The notes under the pieces were generated by a model. It was given only the letters and a program-made list of their open reading frames with translations, was not told the origin of the DNA and made no database searches. The translations under genes and the position numbers were made by a program. DNA of 64,000 bases from Candidatus Halobonum tyrrellensis G22 (GTDB taxonomy: Archaea > Halobacteriota > Halobacteria > Halobacteriales > Haloferacaceae), in contig NZ_ASGZ01000068.1 in NCBI RefSeq assembly GCF_000495475.1, positions 56,661-120,660 of the forward strand, read 5' to 3'. Below, one piece after another: positions 38,237 to 47,608 of this stretch. Position 1 is the stretch's first letter. Each line of letters opens with the position of its first letter.

Positions 38237-39109
38237 ATGAGTGTCGAACCGGTCGCCGAGAGCCTGCGTCGTCTCGTCGACCACCCCATCGCGGCCGCGG
38301 CTGACGGGGGGGACGACCCCCTCGTCGTCTCGGCCGACGCGGCGGTGCTCCGCGAGACCCTCCGGTCGGTCGCCTCCCTCGCCGACGCCGCGGCCGACGA
38401 CGGCGACGACGACGCGCCCGGGTGCGTCCGCCTCTGCGGGCCCCCCGCGGCGCTCGACGCGGCGACCGACGAGTTCCGCACCGCGGCGCGGGCCGCCGAC
38501 CTGGTCGAGTCGGACCGTCTCGACCTCCGTACGGTCGACGACCGCACGCTCCCGTCGGTGCTGGTCGCGGCCGGTCGGGCGCTCGCGCCCGTCCCACTCC
38601 CCGACGGGCGGGCGGTCGCGCTCTCGACCGACGAGTCGGCGGTGGTCTCGGCCGTCCGAACCGCCTTCGCGGAGACGGTTGCGGCGGGCGACCGCTACCG
38701 ACTCGGGGTGCCGGCGTACAGCCGCCTGCTCGAGGAACTCGGATCCGAGGTCGGCTCGACGACCCGCGAGGAGTTCGCGGCCGCACTCGACGCCCCGGTC
38801 ACCGTCCGCGGTCCCGACGACACGCTCGACGAGATAGACGCCGCCCTCCTGTTGGGCGCGCGAAACCGCGCGCAGTTGTACGAACTCTCCGAGTGGGCGG
38901 AGTCGGTCGGGCTGGCCAGCCGCGCGACCGTCTCCTCGCGCAAGCGCCGGCTGGAGGCGGTCGGCCTGCTCGCCACGGAGAAGGTGGCGACCGACGTGGG
39001 CCGGCCGAGACAGCGGCTGGTGCTCGCGGACGAGTCGCTCGCGTCCGTGGGGGTGTCCGACCTGGTCCGCGCCGCGCGGAGCGTGCTGGTCGACCCGGGC
39101 GCCCGGTAG
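38237..39109 (+). CDS. TbsP-like (DUF5821) transcriptional regulator
   Basis: A 290-residue haloarchaeal protein. Its N-terminal 170 residues resemble DUF5821, the family of TbsP, a regulator described as controlling glycolytic gapII expression with TrmB in Haloferax volcanii. The C-terminus carries a winged helix (DEIDAALLLGARNRAQLYELSEWAESVGLASRATVSSRKRRLEAVGLL). Assignment rests on overall resemblance by eye. The ATG at 38237 was chosen over an upstream in-frame ATG because the MSVEPVAESLRR start is family-like and leaves room for a promoter. Confidence 0.6.
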   Translation: MSVEPVAESLRRLVDHPIAAAADGGDDPLVVSADAAVLRETLRSVASLADAAADDGDDDAPGCVRLCGPPAALDAATDEFRTAARAADLVESDRLDLRTVDDRTLPSVLVAAGRALAPVPLPDGRAVALSTDESAVVSAVRTAFAETVAAGDRYRLGVPAYSRLLEELGSEVGSTTREEFAAALDAPVTVRGPDDTLDEIDAALLLGARNRAQLYELSEWAESVGLASRATVSSRKRRLEAVGLLATEKVATDVGRPRQRLVLADESLASVGVSDLVRAARSVLVDPGAR

Positions 39110-39164
39110 CGGAACCGGTCGCCGCGGCCGCAACCGCGAGGCGGGTCGCCCTCCTCGTCCGCGC

Positions 39165-39746
39165 ATGGAACTCGACCCCGAGTCGGTCGACTCGCTCTAC
39201 CGGACGCTCGCGGGCGCGGTCGTCCCCCGACCCATCGCGTGGGTGTCGACCGCCAGCGCCGCGGGCGAGCCGAACCTCGCGCCGTACAGCTTCTTCTCGG
39301 TCGCCGCCGTCGACCCGCCGACGCTGTCGTTCTCGCCGAGCAAGGTCGGCGGCCGAAAGGACACCGCCCGGAACGTCGCCGCGACCGACGAGTTCGTCGT
39401 CAACGTCGTGACCGCCGACCTCGCGGAGGCGATGAACGCGACGAGCGCGACCCTTCCCGCCGGCGAGAGCGAGTTCGACCGCGCGGGCGTCACGCCCCGG
39501 GCGTCGACTGCGGTCGACGCGCCGCGGGTCGCGGAGTCGCCGGTGAGCTTCGAGTGTCGCCGCGAGGAGACGGTCGACCTCGGGGGGTCGGACCTCGTGC
39601 TCGGGCGGGTGGTCCACGTCGGCGTCGACGACGCGGTGACGACCGACGGCGAGATGGACGTGGGGAAACTCGACGCGGTGGGCCGGCTCTCGGGGAGTCA
39701 GTACTGCTACACCCGCGACCGGTTCGGGATGGAGCGGCCGGACTGA
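39165..39746 (+). CDS. Flavin reductase-like / FMN-binding split-barrel protein
   Basis: A 193-residue flavin reductase family protein with YRTLAGAVVPRPIAWVSTASAAGEPNLAPYSFFS, the FMN-binding start of the split barrel, then KDTARNVAATDEFVVNVV and VHVGVDD. The family reduces or binds FMN, sometimes feeding a monooxygenase. No partner oxygenase is nearby. It starts 55 bp after the TbsP-like gene on the same strand. Confidence 0.82.
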   Translation: MELDPESVDSLYRTLAGAVVPRPIAWVSTASAAGEPNLAPYSFFSVAAVDPPTLSFSPSKVGGRKDTARNVAATDEFVVNVVTADLAEAMNATSATLPAGESEFDRAGVTPRASTAVDAPRVAESPVSFECRREETVDLGGSDLVLGRVVHVGVDDAVTTDGEMDVGKLDAVGRLSGSQYCYTRDRFGMERPD

Positions 39747-39888
39747 GACCGAACCGGGGGCGGGCGTCCGTCCGGGTCGCGGACCCGCGGGCGACGAACC
39801 GGGCGGACCCGCCGGACCCCGAACCCTCATGCGACTGGCTATCGACCCACAGGGTAACGCGGGCGCGGGTCGGCGCGCCGGAGCACCC

Positions 39889-40452
39889 ATGGGAACACAC
39901 GACATCACACTCACCGTCAACGGCGAGGAGGAGGCGCTGACCGTCGAGTCGCGGACGCTGTTGGTCCACGCGCTCAGGGAGGGCGTGGGCGACACCGCCC
40001 CGAAGGTCGGCTGCGAGAGCGGCAAGTGCGGCGCGTGTACGGTCCACCTCGACGGCGAGGCGGTCAAGTCGTGCATGGTGCTGGCGGCGGCCGCCGACGG
40101 GGGCGAGGTGACCACCGTCTCGGGGCTGGGCGGCGCGAGCGGGGAGGGCGAGGGGACAGCCGAACTCGACGCGGTCCAGACCGCGTTCCACGAGGAGCAC
40201 GGCCTCCAGTGCGGCTACTGCACGCCGGGGATGGTGATGACCGTCGAGGACCTGCTCGCGGAGCGTCCCGACCCCTCGGAGGCGGAGATCCGCCACCAGT
40301 TGAAGGGGAACATCTGCCGGTGTACGGGCTACCAGAACGTCGTGCGCGCCGTCGAGACGGCCGCCGACCGGCTGAGCGAGGACCCGGAGGCGGAACTGGG
40401 CGCCGACGCGGCCGACGCCGACGGCGGGACCGCGAGCGAGGTGAGCGACTGA
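39889..40452 (+). CDS. Xanthine dehydrogenase-family iron-sulfur subunit
   Basis: The small subunit (187 residues) of a molybdenum hydroxylase. The plant-ferredoxin cluster lies in CESGKCGACTVHLDG and its fourth ligand in KSC. The second [2Fe-2S] cluster is bound by CGYCTPGM and CRCTGYQNVV. It carries electrons from the molybdenum site to FAD. ATG 39889 gives the normal N-terminus (TLTVNGEE); the upstream in-frame ATG adds 20 unconserved residues. The C-terminal 30 residues are an acidic tail. Its stop overlaps the ATG of the FAD subunit. Confidence 0.9.
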   Translation: MGTHDITLTVNGEEEALTVESRTLLVHALREGVGDTAPKVGCESGKCGACTVHLDGEAVKSCMVLAAAADGGEVTTVSGLGGASGEGEGTAELDAVQTAFHEEHGLQCGYCTPGMVMTVEDLLAERPDPSEAEIRHQLKGNICRCTGYQNVVRAVETAADRLSEDPEAELGADAADADGGTASEVSD

Positions 40453-41390
40453 TGTTCCCGCCGGCGTTCGACTACCGCCGGGCGGGGAGCGTCGCGGAGG
40501 CGCTCGACCTGCTGGCGGCTCTCGACGACGCGCGGCCGCTCGCGGGCGGCCACAGCCTCCTCCCCGCGCTCAAGACCGGAGGGGCCGACGAGCGCGTGGG
40601 CGCGGTGGTCGACCTGAGCGGCATCGAGCGGCTGGACGGCGTGTCGGTCGACGGCGGGGAGACGGTCGTGGGCGCGCTGACGACGTACGCCGACCTCGCG
40701 TCGTCGGCGACGCTGCGCGAGCGGGCGCGCGTGCTCGCGGACGCCGCCGGCGAGGTGGGCGACCGCCAGATCCGGAATCGAGGGACGGTCGGCGGCAACC
40801 TCGCCGCGGCGGACCCCGGCGCGGACCTGCCCGCGGCGGCGCTCGCGGCGGACGCGACCCTGCGGCTCGAAGGGCCGGACGGCGGCCGGTCGGTGGCGGC
40901 GACCGAGTTCTTCGAGCCCGACGGCGGGACGGCGGTCGCCGACGGCGAACTCCTCACCGAGGTGCGGCTCCCCGGCGCGAGCGGGGCGGGCGGCGCGTAC
41001 GCGAAGAAGACCCACCCCGCGTCGGGGTACGCGATGGTGGGGGTCGCCGCGGCCGTCAAGGCGAGCGAGGGGGTGGTGACCGCCGCCCGGGTCGCCGTCA
41101 ACGGCGTGACCGACCCGCCGACGCGGCTCCCGGGCGTCGAGGAGGCGCTCGTGGGCGACCCCACGGGGGCGGACGCGGCCGAACGGGCCGCCGCGGAGGC
41201 GACGGCCGACCGCGACGGCGCGACGCTCGTCGGTGACGTCCACGCCTCGGGCGCGTTCCGCGCGGAGGTGCTCCCCGCCGTCGCCGAGCGGGCGCTGACC
41301 ACGGCGGTCGGGCGAGCGCGAGCGGACGGGGACGGCGATGCGGGCGATGAGGACGATGCGGACGACGCGGGCGCGGGAGGCGGGCGATGA
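40452..41390 (+). CDS. Xanthine dehydrogenase-family FAD-binding subunit
   Basis: The medium subunit (312 residues) with the PCMH-type FAD domain. FAD motifs are AGGHSLLPALK near residue 32 and RNRGTVGGNLAAADP near 108. The C-terminal CO-dehydrogenase-flavoprotein domain follows and ends in an acidic tail. It accepts electrons from the iron-sulfur subunit and passes them to an external acceptor. The start is fixed by the overlap with the preceding stop; the next ATG overlaps its own stop. Confidence 0.9.
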   Translation: MFPPAFDYRRAGSVAEALDLLAALDDARPLAGGHSLLPALKTGGADERVGAVVDLSGIERLDGVSVDGGETVVGALTTYADLASSATLRERARVLADAAGEVGDRQIRNRGTVGGNLAAADPGADLPAAALAADATLRLEGPDGGRSVAATEFFEPDGGTAVADGELLTEVRLPGASGAGGAYAKKTHPASGYAMVGVAAAVKASEGVVTAARVAVNGVTDPPTRLPGVEEALVGDPTGADAAERAAAEATADRDGATLVGDVHASGAFRAEVLPAVAERALTTAVGRARADGDGDAGDEDDADDAGAGGGR

Positions 41391-43750
41391 GCCTGACCGA
41401 CGCACCCGACGAACAGCGGGAGGCGGACGAGGCGGCCGGAGAGACCGACGACGAGGGCGGGAAGCTGGTGGGGCAGGGTATCGACCGCCGGGAGGACGCG
41501 GCGCTGTTGACCGGCCGCGCGACGTTCACCGACGACGCCGACGCCCCGCGGGTCGCCCACCTCGCGTTCGTGCGGAGCGAGGAGGCGCACGCGGACGTCG
41601 AGGCGGTCGACACGGCGGCCGCCGAGGCGCTCGACGGCGTGCTCGCGGCGTACACGTGGGCCGACGTCGAGGCCTCGGACGCGCCGGGCGTGCTCCCCAT
41701 CTCGGCGGAGGCGCTCGACTGCGACCCGCCGGGCCACCCGGTGCTCGCGCGCGAGCGCGTCCGGTACCACGGCCAGCCGGTCGCCGCCGTGGTCGCGGAG
41801 GACCGCTACACGGCCCGCGACGGCGTCGAGGCCGTCGAGGTGTCGTACGACCCCCGGCCGGCGGTCGTCGACCCCGTCGAGGCCCGCGGCGCGGACGCGC
41901 CGACGCTGTTCGAGGGCGCGCCCGACAACGTGGCGGTCACGACCGACCTCGGCGACGAGGCGGCGACCGACGCGGCGTTCGCGGCCGCCGACCGGACCGT
42001 GGAGGTAAAACTGGAGAACAACCGGCTGATCGCGTCGGCGCTCGAACCGCGCGCGGCGCTCGCGGAGTACGACGCCGGGAGCGACGAACTCACGGTGACG
42101 ATGACCAGCCAGTCGCCCCACGGCCACCGCCGGAAGCTCTCGGAGACGCTCGGCCTGCCCGAGCGCTCCATCCGGGTCGTCGCGCCGAGCGTCGGCGGCG
42201 GGTTCGGCCACAAGGGACACCACCACCCGGGCGAGGCCGCGGCGGCCTGGGCGGCGCGACGGCTCGGCCGGCCCGTGAAGTGGACCGCGACGCGGTCGGG
42301 CAACTACCTCGCGGGGGCGCACGGCCGCGACCACCGGACCACCGCGAAGATTGCGGTCGACGACGACGGCACGATCAGGGGGCTGCGCGCCGACACGGAC
42401 GCGGGCGTCGGCGGCTACGGTCTCGGCGGCGGCGCGTCGCTCCCCGGCTGGTACGGGAGCCTGCTGTCGAGCGAGTACGCGGTCGACGCGGTCCACTGTC
42501 GGACCCGCTCGGTGTTTACGACCACCGCGCCGGTCCACTCCTACCGCGGGGCCGGCCGGCCCGAGGCCATCTACGTCACCGAGCGCCTGGTCGACGCCGC
42601 CGCCCGCGAGGTGGGGATGGACCCCGCGGAACTCCGCCGGCGGAACCTGATCGACCCCGACGCGTTCCCCTACGAGACCCCCACGGGCGCGACGTACGAC
42701 AGCGGCGACTACGAACCCGCACTCGACGTCGCGCTGGAGGCGGTCGACTACGAGGCGGTCAAGGCGGCTCCGGACCGCGACGACGACGGCCGCTACCGCG
42801 GGGTGGGGCTGGCGTGTATGGTGGAGTCGACGGGGAGCGGCTTCGAGACCGGCCTGGTGCGCGCCCACCCCGACGGCACCGTCACGGTGTACGCGGGCAC
42901 CCACTCGCACGGACAGGGGCACGGCACGACGTACGCCCAGATCGTCGCGGACGAACTCGGCGTCCCGTACGACGACATCGAGGTGGCGGAGGGCGACACC
43001 GAGCGGGTCCCCACCGGAACGGGGACGTTCGGGAGTCGGAGCACCGTCGTCGGCGGCAACGCGGTCGCCGAGAGCGCCGCCGACGTCCGCGAGAAGGCGA
43101 CCCGGATCGCGGCCCACCGTCTCGACGCCGACCCCGCGGACGTGACGCTCGCCGACGGGACGTTCTCGGCGCCCGACGGCTCCGCGGTCGGGTTCGCGGA
43201 CGTGGCGGCGGCGGCCCACGGCGGCGACCGGCCCGCGGGGATGCCCCCGGGGCTGGAGGCGACGACCGCCTACGAGTCGGAGGCGACGGCGTACTCGTTC
43301 GGCACCCACGCCGTCGAGGTCCGCGTCGACGCCGACACCGGCGAAGTCGACGTCGAGACGTACGTGGCGGTCGACGACTGCGGCGAGCGGGTCAACCCGA
43401 CGATCCTCGACGGGCAGGTCCACGGCGGCGTGGCGCAAGGGGTCGGACAGGCCCGCTCGGAACACGCGGTGTACGGCGACGACGGCGAACTCCTCACCGG
43501 GTCGATGGACCGCTACGCGCTCCCGCGGGCGGCGTCGGTGCCGCACGTCGAGACGCGCGCGACGGTGACGCCCAGCCCGCACAACGACCTCGGCGTGAAA
43601 GGGATCGGCGAGGCCGGCACCATCGCCGCCCCGCCCGCGGTGGTGAACGCGGTGCTCGACGCGCTCGAACCGCTGGGCGTCGACAGCGTCGACATGCCGC
43701 TGACCGACGAGCGCGTCTGGCGTGCGATCCACGGCGAACCGGGGCGCTGA
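41387..43750 (+). CDS. Xanthine dehydrogenase-family molybdopterin-binding subunit
   Basis: The large catalytic subunit (787 residues). Molybdopterin-contacting motifs are VGGGFGHKGHH (about 265-275), HSYRGAGRPEA in the active-site loop, and the catalytic glutamate in KGIGEAGTIAAP near residue 735. The loop lacks the AYxCSFR of form I CO dehydrogenase, so an aldehyde, xanthine or similar substrate is likely, not CO. No CoxD/CoxE/MobA-like accessory genes are within this window, so maturation factors are elsewhere. It ends the three-gene operon; a TTTT tract lies about 105 nt beyond the stop. Confidence 0.88.
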   Translation: MSLTDAPDEQREADEAAGETDDEGGKLVGQGIDRREDAALLTGRATFTDDADAPRVAHLAFVRSEEAHADVEAVDTAAAEALDGVLAAYTWADVEASDAPGVLPISAEALDCDPPGHPVLARERVRYHGQPVAAVVAEDRYTARDGVEAVEVSYDPRPAVVDPVEARGADAPTLFEGAPDNVAVTTDLGDEAATDAAFAAADRTVEVKLENNRLIASALEPRAALAEYDAGSDELTVTMTSQSPHGHRRKLSETLGLPERSIRVVAPSVGGGFGHKGHHHPGEAAAAWAARRLGRPVKWTATRSGNYLAGAHGRDHRTTAKIAVDDDGTIRGLRADTDAGVGGYGLGGGASLPGWYGSLLSSEYAVDAVHCRTRSVFTTTAPVHSYRGAGRPEAIYVTERLVDAAAREVGMDPAELRRRNLIDPDAFPYETPTGATYDSGDYEPALDVALEAVDYEAVKAAPDRDDDGRYRGVGLACMVESTGSGFETGLVRAHPDGTVTVYAGTHSHGQGHGTTYAQIVADELGVPYDDIEVAEGDTERVPTGTGTFGSRSTVVGGNAVAESAADVREKATRIAAHRLDADPADVTLADGTFSAPDGSAVGFADVAAAAHGGDRPAGMPPGLEATTAYESEATAYSFGTHAVEVRVDADTGEVDVETYVAVDDCGERVNPTILDGQVHGGVAQGVGQARSEHAVYGDDGELLTGSMDRYALPRAASVPHVETRATVTPSPHNDLGVKGIGEAGTIAAPPAVVNAVLDALEPLGVDSVDMPLTDERVWRAIHGEPGR

Positions 43751-44022
43751 ACCGGTAGACCGCTCGCGGGCGTCCGGCGGACCGAGCGTGACCGACGGTC
43801 GCGAACTACCGACGCTCGCGACGCCGGGACCGCGAGGCGTCGCCGCCCGAAACAGTTTTGTTCGCCACGTCGAACGGGCAGTCGACCGGTGTGAACCCGG
43901 TCCGGACGGACCGCGGCCGCGGTTCGGGGCTCCCGCCCGGTGACCACGGACCACCGGCTGGTATAACGGTCCCGTCGCACGCAAGCACAATCACGTAGTT
44001 ACTTCGAGGCCGTGGAGTGAGT

Positions 44023-44229
44023 ATGAAAACAGCGGACCGGGCCGACCTCCGCGAGGAAGTCGAGCGGCAGGAGGAGCGGATCGACGAACTCGAGGAGACG
44101 ATCAAACAGCTCGCGTCGGAGGCGGGCGTCGGGCCGATGACCCAGTGTTTCCGGTGTGACCACGGGCGGCTCGTGATGCAGGACGGCTTCCTCGAGTGTA
44201 CGAAGTGCGGCTACCGGACCGGGCTGTAG
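44023..44229 (+). CDS. Small coiled-coil zinc-ribbon protein
   Basis: A 68-residue protein with a highly charged N-terminal helix (LREEVERQEERIDELEETIKQL, a coiled coil) and a C-terminal zinc ribbon with CFRCDHG and CTKCGYRT. Such small haloarchaeal proteins may mediate protein-protein or protein-nucleic-acid contacts; the function is not known. ATG 44023 is preferred over the in-frame GTG six bases upstream. A TATA-like stretch GGTATAACGG lies at about 43961. Confidence 0.7.
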   Translation: MKTADRADLREEVERQEERIDELEETIKQLASEAGVGPMTQCFRCDHGRLVMQDGFLECTKCGYRTGL

Positions 44230-44458
44230 GGGTCGAGCGGGCGGCCGTCGACCGTCGAGGGAGCGACGACGGCCGGCACGCGGGGTCTCGTTTTGGCGGG
44301 GTCGTCGGTCGGGAGACGCTTCACCGAACTGCAACCGGCCGGTCGGTCGACGGCGTCCGACGAGCGGGGCGCTCCGGCGTCGCCGCCGCCGAACACGGAA
44401 AGAGCGGAACGGAACCGCCCGGAAGTCGCCCGGGCGCGCCGGCCCGGCGACCGCCGGC

Positions 44459-46024
44459 TCAGCTCTCCGACTCGCCCGCGTCGGAGGTGGAGGCGCCGAC
44501 CGGGGCGTCGGTCCGCCGCTCGACCGCCTGGATGGCGCCGAACGCCGTCCGCATCCAGGTGTCGATGTCGTTGGCCTCGACCCGGCGCTGGAGCGCGCGG
44601 GTCCGCCACCGGCGTTCGGGCGGCGCCATCCGGAGCGCGTCGGCCAGCCCCTCGGCGGTGTCGGTGGCGTCCTGCGGCGTCACGCCCACCGCGTACTCGC
44701 CGAGGTAGTCGAACGCCCCCGCCTGGTCGCTCAACACGAGCACCCCGTCGCCGTCGCCCTGCGCGGCGACGTACTCCTGGGCGACGAGGTTCATCCCGTC
44801 GCGCAGCGGCGTCACGAACCCGACGTCCGCCCGGCGGTACAGCCCGTACAGCGTCTCGTTCGTCACGTACTCGGTGGTGTACACCACCGGCGTCCAGTCG
44901 TCGGTGGCGAACCGCTCGTTCACCTCGTCGACCCGCTGTTGGACCCGCTCTTGGAGGTCCTGGTACGCCGGGATGTTCGACCGGCTCTCGGTGCCGAGTT
45001 GGACGTACGTCACCTCGCCGCGGAGGTCGGGCTGGTCGTCGAACAGGCGTTCGAGCGCGTCGAGACGCTCCGGGATGCCCTTCGTGTAGTCGAGGCGGTC
45101 GACCCCCAACACGACCTTGTTGTTCTCGTCGACGCCCTTCTCGTCGAGGAACGCCGCGGCGGCGTCGCGCGCCTCGTCGGCGGACGCCCGCTCGCGGATG
45201 TCGTCGACGGGGACGCCCATCGGGAACGCGCCGAGGGTGGTCACCTCGCCGTCGTAGACGATCCGGCCGCGCTCGCGGTCGACGCGCGCCTCGTCGAGCG
45301 ACTCCTCGACGCACTCGACGAAGTTCTCGCAGTAGCGCGGGACGTGAAAGCCCAGCAGGTCGTTGCCCAGCAGGCCGGCGAGCACCTCCTCGCCGTTCGG
45401 GCAGGTGCGGAACACGTCCCACGACGGCCACGGGATGTGCCAGAACTGCGCGAGCGCGGTCGAGTCGGGGATGCGGTCGCGGAGCAGCCCCGGCGCGACG
45501 CCGAAGTGGTAGTCCTGTAGCCAGACGACGCCGCCCGGCCGGGCGTGGTCGGCGACGGCGTCGGCGAACAGTTCGTTCACCTCGGCGTACCGCTCCCAGT
45601 AGGCGGGGTCGTCCCGGACCAGCGACATCGTGGAGTGACACAGCGGCCACAGCACCTGGTTGGCGAACCCCTCGTAGTACTGTTCGACCTGTTCGTCCGA
45701 GAGCCAGACCCGCCGGAGCGTGTAGCCGTCGCCCTCGTCCGCCTCCGGCGGGACCGACACGCAGTCGTTCTCGTCGACGACGTCGCGGTCGGCCGTGCCG
45801 TCGCCCCACGCGACCCACGTCCCGCCGCTGTCGCGGACCGCGGCGCTCAGCCCCGCGGTCAGCCCGCCGGTCGGTCGGTCGACGACCACCTCGCCGTCCT
45901 CGTCGTAGTCGTGGCGGAACGGCTGGCGGTTCGACACCACGACCATGTCCTCGGCGGACCAGTCGACGGCACCCGGCGTGCCCTCCGCCGTCCACTCCGA
46001 CCCGCCCCCGTGCGTTTGATTCAT
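44459..46024 (-). CDS. otsA: Trehalose-6-phosphate synthase (OtsA-like)
   Basis: A 521-residue GT20 enzyme that joins UDP-glucose (or GDP/ADP-glucose) and glucose-6-phosphate to give trehalose-6-phosphate, a compatible-solute precursor. Motifs include RPTGGLTAGL, WLQDYHFGVAPGLLR, FWHIPWPSWDVFR, GVDRLDYTKGIPERL and FVTPLRDGMNLVAQEY, all in GT20 order. No trehalose phosphatase gene adjoins it in this window. ATG 46024 (MNQTHGGG) and 46030 are both possible starts; a GTTACCTAG box upstream (46035-46043) suits either. The Glu/Asp-rich C-terminus is short. Confidence 0.9.
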   Translation of the reverse strand: MNQTHGGGSEWTAEGTPGAVDWSAEDMVVVSNRQPFRHDYDEDGEVVVDRPTGGLTAGLSAAVRDSGGTWVAWGDGTADRDVVDENDCVSVPPEADEGDGYTLRRVWLSDEQVEQYYEGFANQVLWPLCHSTMSLVRDDPAYWERYAEVNELFADAVADHARPGGVVWLQDYHFGVAPGLLRDRIPDSTALAQFWHIPWPSWDVFRTCPNGEEVLAGLLGNDLLGFHVPRYCENFVECVEESLDEARVDRERGRIVYDGEVTTLGAFPMGVPVDDIRERASADEARDAAAAFLDEKGVDENNKVVLGVDRLDYTKGIPERLDALERLFDDQPDLRGEVTYVQLGTESRSNIPAYQDLQERVQQRVDEVNERFATDDWTPVVYTTEYVTNETLYGLYRRADVGFVTPLRDGMNLVAQEYVAAQGDGDGVLVLSDQAGAFDYLGEYAVGVTPQDATDTAEGLADALRMAPPERRWRTRALQRRVEANDIDTWMRTAFGAIQAVERRTDAPVGASTSDAGESES

Positions 46025-46115
46025 ACGCATCTGCGAGTTACCTAGTGGACGCCCGTGGCCGGGGTAACACCCCTGCTTGCGTGTGCACGCCTCCCACACC
46101 AGTCTCCCGGCATCC

Positions 46116-46469
46116 TCAGACCGACTCCTGGTCCTCTTCGTCGGGCGCCGTCCCCGACCCGCGGTCGCTGTACCCCTCGCGGCCGACGGCCCCCGAGCCG
46201 ACCGAGTTCATCACGGCCTGCTGGACGTCGCGCGGCTCCTCGTAGTCGTCGCCGCCCTGCTGGATCGACATCACCTCCTCGAAGGTTCGGGTCTCGCCGT
46301 CGGGGAACGTCAGTTCGTAGTCGCCGTACTCGGAGACGAGTTCCTCCGTGGTCGTCGGGTAGTCGTGGCCCTCGAGTGCGTTCGACAGATCCTCGCCGAA
46401 CTCGACGCCCTGTTCGCGCTCCGGTACCTGCCCTTCCTCGCTCGCGCCGTCGCCGGATTCGTCTGCCAT
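46116..46469 (-). CDS. DUF5789 family protein
   Basis: A 117-residue acidic haloarchaeal protein. Its core (LSNALEGHDYPTTTEELVSEYGDYELTFPDGETRTFEEVMS) matches the DUF5789 pattern. No enzymatic motif or membrane segment is present and the function is unknown. It lies between otsA and a bat-type regulator, all on the minus strand, but with gaps that suggest separate transcription. Confidence 0.72.
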   Translation of the reverse strand: MADESGDGASEEGQVPEREQGVEFGEDLSNALEGHDYPTTTEELVSEYGDYELTFPDGETRTFEEVMSIQQGGDDYEEPRDVQQAVMNSVGSGAVGREGYSDRGSGTAPDEEDQESV

Positions 46470-46586
46470 ACGTTCGGATTCGAGCCCCCCACGTGAAGGC
46501 GTTGTGGCAGCCGCCCGCTTGCCCCTCGCCGCGGGCGGCGAGCTGAGAGGCGAGGGATGAACCGGGGTGTTCGCGCCGCCGGGCGC

Positions 46587-47246
46587 TCAGTCGTCGTCGG
46601 CGAACCCGATGAACAGCGTGTCGTCGACGAGCGCCTCGGTGCCGCGGCGGATGCGCTCGGAGAGCGCCTGGTGGGAGACGCCCATCTCCTCGGCGAGTTC
46701 CTCCAGCGTGATCTCGCGGGGGACCGAGAAGTAGCCCCGGCGGGTCGCCTTCACCAGCGCCTCGTACTGCTCGGTGGTGAGACCGTAGCGGCCGGCGGGT
46801 TCGCCGTCCATCTGGCGGACCGAGTCCACCTCGAACGTCAGCCCGTGTTGGTCACAGAAGTCGTGCGTCTTCGAGAACAGCTTCCGCTCGGGGTAGAACA
46901 CGCGAAACTGCCACCGCCGCTCTCGACCGATGGCGTCGAGGATGGTCGCCTCGGAGTTGGTGAGCATCTGTAAGAGGAGCTTGATGTTGTCGACCCACTC
47001 CATCCGGAGGAGCGACTCGTCGTCGAACTCGGCGAGCACCATCACGTTCTGGACGCTCGAATCGTCCTCGAACACCTCCTCGATCCGGTCGGCCGACGCG
47101 CCGCGCACCCACAGCATCGGCATGACCGCGTCCTCGCCGCTGTCGACGATCCGTTCGATATCGAACTCCAGGTCGGGGATCGTCTCGAGCGAATGCGCCA
47201 GCGCGAACTCGTTGGCGGGAACCGTTCCCCGTACGATGGTCGCCAT
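46587..47246 (-). CDS. Bat-type helix-turn-helix transcriptional regulator
   Basis: A 219-residue regulator with an N-terminal sensor-like domain and a C-terminal HTH_10 (LTTEQYEALVKATRRGYFSVPREITLEELAEEMGVSHQALSERIRRG). This is the same architecture as the 25899 gene, with only moderate similarity. The promoter region contains ACGTAACT (minus strand, 47279-47286) about 33 nt before the start. Target genes are unknown. Confidence 0.85.
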   Translation of the reverse strand: MATIVRGTVPANEFALAHSLETIPDLEFDIERIVDSGEDAVMPMLWVRGASADRIEEVFEDDSSVQNVMVLAEFDDESLLRMEWVDNIKLLLQMLTNSEATILDAIGRERRWQFRVFYPERKLFSKTHDFCDQHGLTFEVDSVRQMDGEPAGRYGLTTEQYEALVKATRRGYFSVPREITLEELAEEMGVSHQALSERIRRGTEALVDDTLFIGFADDD

Positions 47247-47608
47247 GTGTTCGACGGCTGTAGGAATGTGGAGGGGTTAGTTACGTCGCTTCTAGTCGCA
47301 GACACAGGTAGCGTCCGCGACCGGGAATTCACCGATCGAATCACAAACGACGCAGGGGACGACAGTATCTCGCCGGTAATACCGCCATATCGCCCGCTTG
47401 GGCGATAAATACTGCGTTAACGCCCGACTTGCGACTGAACCTGTCACTATCTGTATCACAGACCGCCCGGGAGGGGTTCGACCGTCGAGCGCCAGCGACG
47501 CCCAGTCGAGATAGCTCGTCCGAACTCGTCCGTCCGCACGTGTACTCACGGGGTCCTAAACGGCGTCTCGGAGCGAAAATACGCTGGCGGCTTGCGGCCG
47601 GGCTCCTC
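47247..47608. other. 362-bp intergenic region with a perfect inverted repeat
   Basis: Between the regulator start and the recombinase stop. It holds an 8-bp perfect inverted repeat with a 4-nt loop, TATCGCCC-GCTT-GGGCGATA, at 47388-47407, about 142 nt upstream of the regulator. An AT-rich promoter-like segment lies near 47278-47290. No gene seen. Confidence 0.5.

Noticed and set aside
38142..38786. N-terminal extension of the CHAT protein
   Set aside because: The frame stays open but is Arg/Pro-rich nonsense antisense to the TbsP-like gene. ATG 38141/38132 gives a normal protein start.
41387..43750. Form I carbon monoxide dehydrogenase large subunit
   Set aside because: The active-site loop reads SYRGAGR rather than the AYxCSFR of form I CoxL.
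40472..43990. Very long antisense frame over the molybdenum hydroxylase operon
   Set aside because: Mirror of the coding strand codon bias. The sense strand has three complete, motif-bearing subunits.
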